From: an uncultured Gluconobacter sp.
Lineage (GTDB): Bacteria > Pseudomonadota > Alphaproteobacteria > Acetobacterales > Acetobacteraceae
Assembly (NCBI GenBank): GCA_937880175.1
Contig: CALFLO010000052.1
Span: forward strand, 1 to 11,027
Reading direction: 5' to 3'
DNA length: 11,027 nt
Under the pieces are notes generated by a model. It was not told where the DNA came from, searched no databases, and saw only the letters and a list, made by a program, of their open reading frames with translations. A program made the position numbers and the translations under genes. Positions 7,275 to 11,027 of this stretch are shown one piece after another. Each line of letters starts with the position of its first letter. Positions within the stretch are counted from its first letter, which is position 1.

Positions 7275-7486
7275 TGTTATCTCGACTATGGGGGGGGAGC
7301 GGTCTATCCACTTTGCGACACAGGTTTTCAAAAGCTGACCTCTACTGCCCCCCTGTGCGGTTCAGTTTATGATGACGCCAATATTCGATTGCAGCTATTC
7401 TCAGCTTCGTCATACAGATTATGTGCATGAAGTAATTAAATCGGAGAGCTCACCGATCAGGTCCGATCGAGCCGAAGGAAACATAG
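7275..7486. promoter_or_regulatory. Intergenic region ahead of the three-gene operon
   Basis: No gene and no intrinsic terminator is visible. An eight-base G tract (7290-7297) and a six-base C tract (7348-7353) could pair as a stem with a loop of about 50 bases. The AT-rich part around 7400-7445 (ATACAGATTATG, AGTAATTAAAT) is the most likely place for the operon promoter, but I could not fit a good -35/-10 pair. An AAGGA ribosome-binding site precedes the ATG at 7487. Confidence 0.35.
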
Positions 7487-8014
7487 ATGCAAAGCGGAGA
7501 TCAACCAGGGCTAGGTGACCACGAATCAACAGTCGAAGGAGACACGCCGTCCCAGCGTCCCTCAACCGAAATCGTACACACCAATATTACCCTCGCGAAT
7601 AACTACAGGCTAGAGTTGAGCAAGACGATGCTGGCGCTCTCGGCGGCGCTATTCGCGTTTACAACTTCATTCCCACCTGCGTTGATGCGCATCGATTATC
7701 CAATGATTCTCGCCTGCAGTTGGGTTGCGCTCGCTATATCAACAATCGGCGGCCTCTTAAATCTCTACGGCTGGGAGAAATTCTACATCAGCTATCGCGA
7801 CTATCATCGCGACTATCGCTGTGGGAAAGCTTATCGCAAATGGATCACGCGCGGACGTCGGGTGGCGCATATCGCCCAGATGCTGGGGTTGATCGTCGGT
7901 ATCAGCGTCTTGGCTGCATTCGTGTTCGTCAATCGTACAAATGTGAAATTGGCTGAGGCAAAGGAAACCAAATCGACAACCGACAATGTTTCGGTGGTCA
8001 AGGTTTTTAAGTAG
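7487..8014 (+). CDS. Three-helix membrane protein, unknown function
   Basis: This 175-aa protein has a soluble, polar N-terminal tail (1-42, rich in Ser, Thr, Glu and Gln), then three predicted membrane helices at about 44-62, 72-94 and 127-148. A strongly basic loop lies between helices 2 and 3 (94-126, with YRDYHRDYR and WITRGRR), and a short polar tail ends the protein. The positive-inside rule puts the N-terminus and basic loop in the cytoplasm and the C-terminus outside. I recognise no family. Small multi-helix membrane proteins are common effectors or anchors in bacterial conflict systems, so a membrane-disrupting effector is one possibility; an immunity or transport partner is another. 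It is the first gene of a tight operon (12 bases to the next). AAGGA lies about eight bases before the start. Confidence 0.75.
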   Translation: MQSGDQPGLGDHESTVEGDTPSQRPSTEIVHTNITLANNYRLELSKTMLALSAALFAFTTSFPPALMRIDYPMILACSWVALAISTIGGLLNLYGWEKFYISYRDYHRDYRCGKAYRKWITRGRRVAHIAQMLGLIVGISVLAAFVFVNRTNVKLAEAKETKSTTDNVSVVKVFK

Positions 8015-8026
8015 AGGGGACGAGGC

Positions 8027-8959
8027 ATGACGATAACTTGGGGGGGAATAAAAGCCTCCATTGCTACTTTAAATGCTTACAGTTTCTGCTCGAGAAAGAA
8101 AATAGAGGTTTTAGAACACTCCACTTGGTCCGCTCGCCGAAGCCAACGGGTCACCGAGCTTGATGCGATTCCAGGGATGCCGGCGGGCATGCCAAAGGCA
8201 AACGTCGATACGATTTCCGAGAATGCTTCCCGGGCGATATGTGTGGTGAACATCTCTTCTGAACATGTCCCCGGCTTTTGCCTTGACGGCTCGAACGCCT
8301 ATCTTAACGCTTATGACCTCGTCCGGCTCGGCATAAATCCGAAAGCCGTCTCAAGAACCCGTAGACGGGTCGACCAAGCCTTGGAGGTAATTGTTGGGGG
8401 ATCGGCGAAGGATATCTACTTTGTCGCGGCAGAGTTGAACGGCACCGGCATTCGCTTCTATGGTGACATTTGCCTTGTGCTGGAATCCGCTGAGAATCTG
8501 GCAGAGTCGGTGATCCTGGAAAGCAATTCCTACGACCTCGTCCGGGCACCGAAATCAGCCATAACGACGACGGACGATGAGCTGCAACGGGAAGCTCGGA
8601 ATATGTCGGGCCACTGGGGTGAGGACCTTTCCGCAGTCGCCGCCATCAAGATTTTTGCGTATCGTCAGAGCCAGAGGCGCCTGACGACGGGCCAGGTCTC
8701 CGACGGCTTGCTTGATGATGAGGACTATATCGAAGTGCTGCGGATCGGATCCTTCTCCGTTAAGGACGTTAAAGAGGCGAGGCTTTCTGCCGCGAGTGTT
8801 GCTCAAGACGGCCGGATCGACGAACGGCTTCGCTCCGGCCCCGTACCGGACGCGGCCTCTCTCAAATGGCGCCACCAACGACGACAGGCTGAGCGTTCAC
8901 TGGTCCAGCACGGCGTGCCCGTCCGGGTCGTGTCGACCACATCGCGAACGAGGTCCTGA
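8027..8959 (+). CDS. Hypothetical protein, 310 aa, middle gene of the operon
   Basis: I do not recognise a named family. The protein looks soluble. A mixed alpha/beta core spans about 70-175 with blocks that look like a conserved fold: ICVVNISSEHVPGFCLDGSN (71-90), AYLNAYDLVRLGI (91-103), IYFVAAELNGTGIRFYGDIC (130-149) and SNSYDLVRAP (167-176). The pattern of an ELN block, a GIRFYGD strand and a following NSYDL motif could mark a catalytic or ligand-binding site; assigning an enzyme class would be a guess. The C-terminal 60 residues are basic (WRHQRRQAER at 281-290) and may contact nucleic acid or the partner protein. GGGGACGAGG just upstream supports the ATG. Codons 5-7 contain a seven-G run. 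It lies 12 bases after the membrane-protein gene and 2 bases before the next gene. Confidence 0.75.
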   Translation: MTITWGGIKASIATLNAYSFCSRKKIEVLEHSTWSARRSQRVTELDAIPGMPAGMPKANVDTISENASRAICVVNISSEHVPGFCLDGSNAYLNAYDLVRLGINPKAVSRTRRRVDQALEVIVGGSAKDIYFVAAELNGTGIRFYGDICLVLESAENLAESVILESNSYDLVRAPKSAITTTDDELQREARNMSGHWGEDLSAVAAIKIFAYRQSQRRLTTGQVSDGLLDDEDYIEVLRIGSFSVKDVKEARLSAASVAQDGRIDERLRSGPVPDAASLKWRHQRRQAERSLVQHGVPVRVVSTTSRTRS

Positions 8960-8961
8960 CC

Positions 8962-10239
8962 ATGAACCTGAACGCGAAGTGGTATATAGACGCGCTGGAT
9001 CCCCGATCGGGCCGTGCTTTCGCAAGTTATCGTAAGAGCGATTTGCAAATTGTGGAGAATCTTGACACGGCGAAGGGAACATACTTCTTGGAGCCGCCTG
9101 CTTTCGCCCCCGTCCAAGTAAGCCGCAGCATCGGCTTTTCCGCGACGCGCTACCAGTTCCAAGCAGGTTTGTTCGACGAAAACGGTGAGCTTCCGTTTGA
9201 CCAGCTAGACGACGTCGTGGAGTTCGTGAGGAGATCCTATCTACGCCGTGGGGGAGGTGCTGGCGGAGGACCAGAGCCAGGCGTGCCCCCAGAGCCACCA
9301 CCAGAACCAACCGAGGGTCCGGCGGACCTCACGGGCCAGGATCCGCTCACTAATTTGCGTGAGATCGTCAAACAGTTCAAGACGCCGAAGGTCAATATAT
9401 CTCCCGGCGCGACGCTGCCCGTCGAGTTTATCGATACTGAGGCAAAAGGAAGCGGCACCTTCGCAAAGCGGCGCCTTGGTCGCGGTGCGCTCGCATTGGC
9501 ACTCGAGCAGATCGCTGTCTTTCAGCCCAACAGTGACTTCGAAAGTTCGACAAGACAGAGATCAAGATTGCTGCGGCTCTTTCAAGCAATCGCATCCGCG
9601 GGATTGGTGGAGGAAGTTTATGCGACTGCGGAAGGCGACACGGCAATAGAATATTGGCTCACCCAACAATTTGATCATCTGAATTTTTCTGCTCTGCATT
9701 GGATTATTTCCGAGAGTCCCGACACTTCAAAGATTATGCCCGGGTTGATCCTCGCATTTCTGGCGAGCGGGGGAGACGACGCCGAGCTATGGCCCGAGGT
9801 TTTGCACGGATTTTATAAGCCCGATTCTTGGTATTGGTTTGGCTGGTATTTCAACCAGCGGGAAGACGATCCGGTCGGGCTTCTTGCAGAGCTTGCAGTC
9901 CCCGCGGAGTTAGCTGATGCATACAAGGCTCAGGCTGATGCTCCGATGTCTGTCGGCCAGTTCCTGTTTTCGTTTCTCGCAGCCCCTCAGCTCGCCGCGG
10001 AGAAAAGCGACCTCGCGATTGAAGTCGCGCTGTTCGCATCCGCTTGTCTCGTTCTACCCTCGGTCCAGAGTCGGCTTCCCGAGCACGGCGTTTATCGTCG
10101 TGAAACGAACAACCGCGCCAAACTCGTCGCGTTCGAAGCCGAAAAGTGGCTTCGTGGGAACATGCCCAAGAAAATTTTTTCGACAGCGGCTGAAGCCCTG
10201 CTCACGGAGCGCGACCAAATGGCGGTTGTCAGGCCGTGA
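8962..10239 (+). CDS. Hypothetical protein, 425 aa, with Gly/Pro linker
   Basis: No family is recognised. The N-terminal 95 residues (beginning MNLNAKWYIDALDPRSGRAF) look like a small compact domain. A low-complexity Gly/Pro/Glu linker (97-120, GGGAGGGPEPGVPPEPPPEP core) joins it to a larger, mostly helical domain (about 125-425). The latter is rich in Trp and acidic residues around ELWPEVLHGFYKPDSWYWFG and has several Leu/Ala-rich helices. No signal peptide or clear membrane helix is visible. A two-domain layout with a flexible linker suits a sensor, adaptor or scaffold. GAGG eight bases before the ATG and the 2-base gap to the preceding stop indicate translational coupling and probably a complex with that protein. 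No terminator is visible after its TGA. Confidence 0.78.
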   Translation: MNLNAKWYIDALDPRSGRAFASYRKSDLQIVENLDTAKGTYFLEPPAFAPVQVSRSIGFSATRYQFQAGLFDENGELPFDQLDDVVEFVRRSYLRRGGGAGGGPEPGVPPEPPPEPTEGPADLTGQDPLTNLREIVKQFKTPKVNISPGATLPVEFIDTEAKGSGTFAKRRLGRGALALALEQIAVFQPNSDFESSTRQRSRLLRLFQAIASAGLVEEVYATAEGDTAIEYWLTQQFDHLNFSALHWIISESPDTSKIMPGLILAFLASGGDDAELWPEVLHGFYKPDSWYWFGWYFNQREDDPVGLLAELAVPAELADAYKAQADAPMSVGQFLFSFLAAPQLAAEKSDLAIEVALFASACLVLPSVQSRLPEHGVYRRETNNRAKLVAFEAEKWLRGNMPKKIFSTAAEALLTERDQMAVVRP

Positions 10240-10319
10240 CCTATTGGGAGTTCTGATTTGGCAAAGTTAAAAAATACAGAGGAGAGCTCTGTTTTACGGA
10301 CAGGTGTCTAAGATATAAT
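10240..10319. other. Spacer with possible IS end
   Basis: No gene is visible. The stretch around 10291-10313 (TTTTACGGACAGGTGTCTAAG) precedes the decayed orfA at a distance typical of an IS left end. Without a matching right end, I cannot fix the terminal repeat. Confidence 0.3.
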
Positions 10320-10339
10320 CCCACCTCAGAGAGGGTGGG
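10320..10339. repeat. Short hairpin before the orfA remnant
   Basis: CCCACC (10320-10325) pairs with GGTGGG (10334-10339) around an 8-nt loop. It lacks a T-run and sits just upstream of the orfA start. In IS3-type elements a leader hairpin can shield transposase translation from outside transcription, which would fit here, but the stem is short. Confidence 0.35.
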
Positions 10340-10343
10340 CTTT

Positions 10344-10436
10344 ATGGACAAGGTTACGCGCATGAGGTGTGCGGCGGAGTTCAAATCACGGCTAGCCCTT
10401 GAGGCGATCTGTGGGAAAACTGGCGGCAAAGCATAG
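10344..10436 (+). pseudogene. Remnant of an IS3-family orfA transposase
   Basis: A 30-codon frame reads MDKVTRMRCAAEFKSRLALE, then AICGKTGGKA and a stop. It matches the start of IS3-type OrfA proteins, where the typical pattern is an AEFKxRxALEAIRGEKT helix followed by ELAAKHGV. Here, after GKT, the expected continuation appears one frame over as AAKHSGEL (about 10424-10447), so a deletion of roughly 11 bases inside the helix-turn-helix seems to have broken the frame. Beyond about 10450 the similarity is lost, so the rest of orfA and orfB is gone. This is a dead element; its role is only as a scar of past rearrangement between the operon and the helicase gene. Confidence 0.6.
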
Positions 10437-10449
10437 CGGTGAGCTTCTC

Positions 10450-10767
10450 GTGGAATGGGATTTTTGCGCGATGCCTCTGTTCGATTTGGCGTGATCAGCG
10501 GCGGCAGATGTCCGCTATCGAGATGCACGGAGAGGCGCCCTATGTCCGACATGAAGGCGCGTCCCGCCTGTCTGCTCTGGTTCTCTTGAACAAGCAGGCG
10601 ATTAGGGGGAGACTTGAATGTCGGTTATTGGGAAGGGATGGCCGAAAGTAGTCATTCGCAGATTTCACGTTCATGAAGGCTTCCGACCAACATGCACCGT
10701 TCCGATGGTGTGCCAAGAACGTCAGTTCACGCCAATATCGGTCTCTCCGCGATTTATGTGGTGCCAA
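10450..10767. other. Non-coding stretch between IS scar and helicase end
   Basis: About 320 bases without a supported gene. Short frames on both strands are low-quality and lack ribosome-binding sites. GAATG at 10616-10620 and CATTC at 10653-10657 bracket a loose inverted repeat (TCGGTTATTGGG against CCGAAAG) that resembles common intergenic relics in proteobacteria. No terminator for the leftward helicase gene is obvious. Confidence 0.4.
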
Positions 10768-11027
10768 TCAGACGGTCAAACCGATCACGGCACCGGCACC
10801 AAAAAGATCGGCAGCCGCAACAAGCCCTGCTTGACTGATGGTTTGGGTCGCAAGAACCGCCAGACGTACCTTCGGCCGCGAAATTGCGACGTAGAAAAGG
10901 TTGCGCGCGCGATGATAACCTTTCGTATTCTTGTCGGTAATCCTCTGGGTATGGAGCAGGTCCATTAGATTTGGCCAGTTGTAGTGATTCCATCCGCCAC
11001 CAAGCAGTACGAGGACATTCTCAAACT
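10768..11027 (-). CDS. C-terminal end of a UvrD/Rep-like superfamily 1 helicase (partial)
   Basis: The gene enters from the right edge; 85 C-terminal residues are visible. FENVLVLLGGGWNHYNWPNL is followed by a short charged segment, then RNLFYVAISRPKVRLAVLAT, ending IGLTV. The VAISRPK block with its arginine is helicase motif VI of UvrD/Rep-type enzymes (usually YVAxTRA or YVAxSRxK), and the FENVLVL strand fits the preceding motif V neighbourhood. The ATG inside this region (10965) is internal, because the frame stays open to the edge. Helicases with this type of ending occur next to OLD-family ATPase-nucleases, as in Gabija-like pairs, but the partner would lie outside the window. Helicase identity is sure; the defence role is inferred. 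Confidence 0.82.
   Translation of the reverse strand, partial: FENVLVLLGGGWNHYNWPNLMDLLHTQRITDKNTKGYHRARNLFYVAISRPKVRLAVLATQTISQAGLVAAADLFGAGAVIGLTV

Noticed and set aside
10616..10657. Loose inverted repeat GAATG...CATTC with TCGGTTATTGGG and CCGAAAG
   Set aside because: It resembles common intergenic relics in proteobacteria. The pairing is imperfect and no function is indicated.
10439..10968. Short plus-strand frames near the right end
   Set aside because: There is no recognisable similarity and no ribosome-binding site, and the last one is antisense to the helicase.
1..11027. tRNA, rRNA, CRISPR array or paired attachment repeats
   Set aside because: I found no cloverleaf, no regularly spaced repeats and no convincing direct repeat joining the 5700 junction to the right side of the cargo.

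Overview
The window looks like part of an alphaproteobacterial plasmid or integrative element carrying a cargo region. The left half (about 1-5690) is GC-rich and holds a minus-strand backbone: a large ParB-like protein, a DUF932 protein, an unknown 142-aa protein and a Toprim (DUF7146-type) protein. I associate this gene set with mobile elements of Acetobacteraceae and sphingomonads; the exact host is an inference, since no rRNA, tRNA or housekeeping gene is present.

Backbone (1-5527, all genes leftward): two clear rho-independent terminators divide it, one after parB and one after the DUF932 gene. The 142-aa and Toprim genes overlap as TAATG and are surely co-translated. The leftmost 291 bases are non-coding and rich in hairpins, including a nearly perfect 20-bp inverted repeat. 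Upstream of parB is a 42-codon, cysteine-rich ORF, preceded through an ATGA overlap by what looks like a damaged small gene. Base composition changes sharply at about 5690-5700, which I take as the backbone/cargo junction.

Cargo (about 5700-10240, rightward): first a DUF2235 alpha/beta-hydrolase (Tle1-like lipase family) with an intact Ser/Asp/His set and a C-terminal LysM domain, in visibly AT-richer DNA. After 212 non-coding bases comes a tight three-gene operon: a three-helix membrane protein, a 310-aa protein and a 425-aa protein with a Gly/Pro linker. I recognise none of the three. The gaps are 12 and 2 nt and each gene has a Shine-Dalgarno sequence, so they probably act as one system. 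This operon is the best candidate for an undescribed function, possibly phage defence or another membrane-acting conflict system.

Right edge (10240-11027): a decayed fragment of an IS3-type orfA, about 330 bases without a gene, and the C-terminal 85 residues of a UvrD/Rep-like helicase entering from the right on the minus strand. Such helicases occur beside OLD-family nucleases (Gabija-like pairs), so the cargo may be the edge of a defence island; that is an inference.
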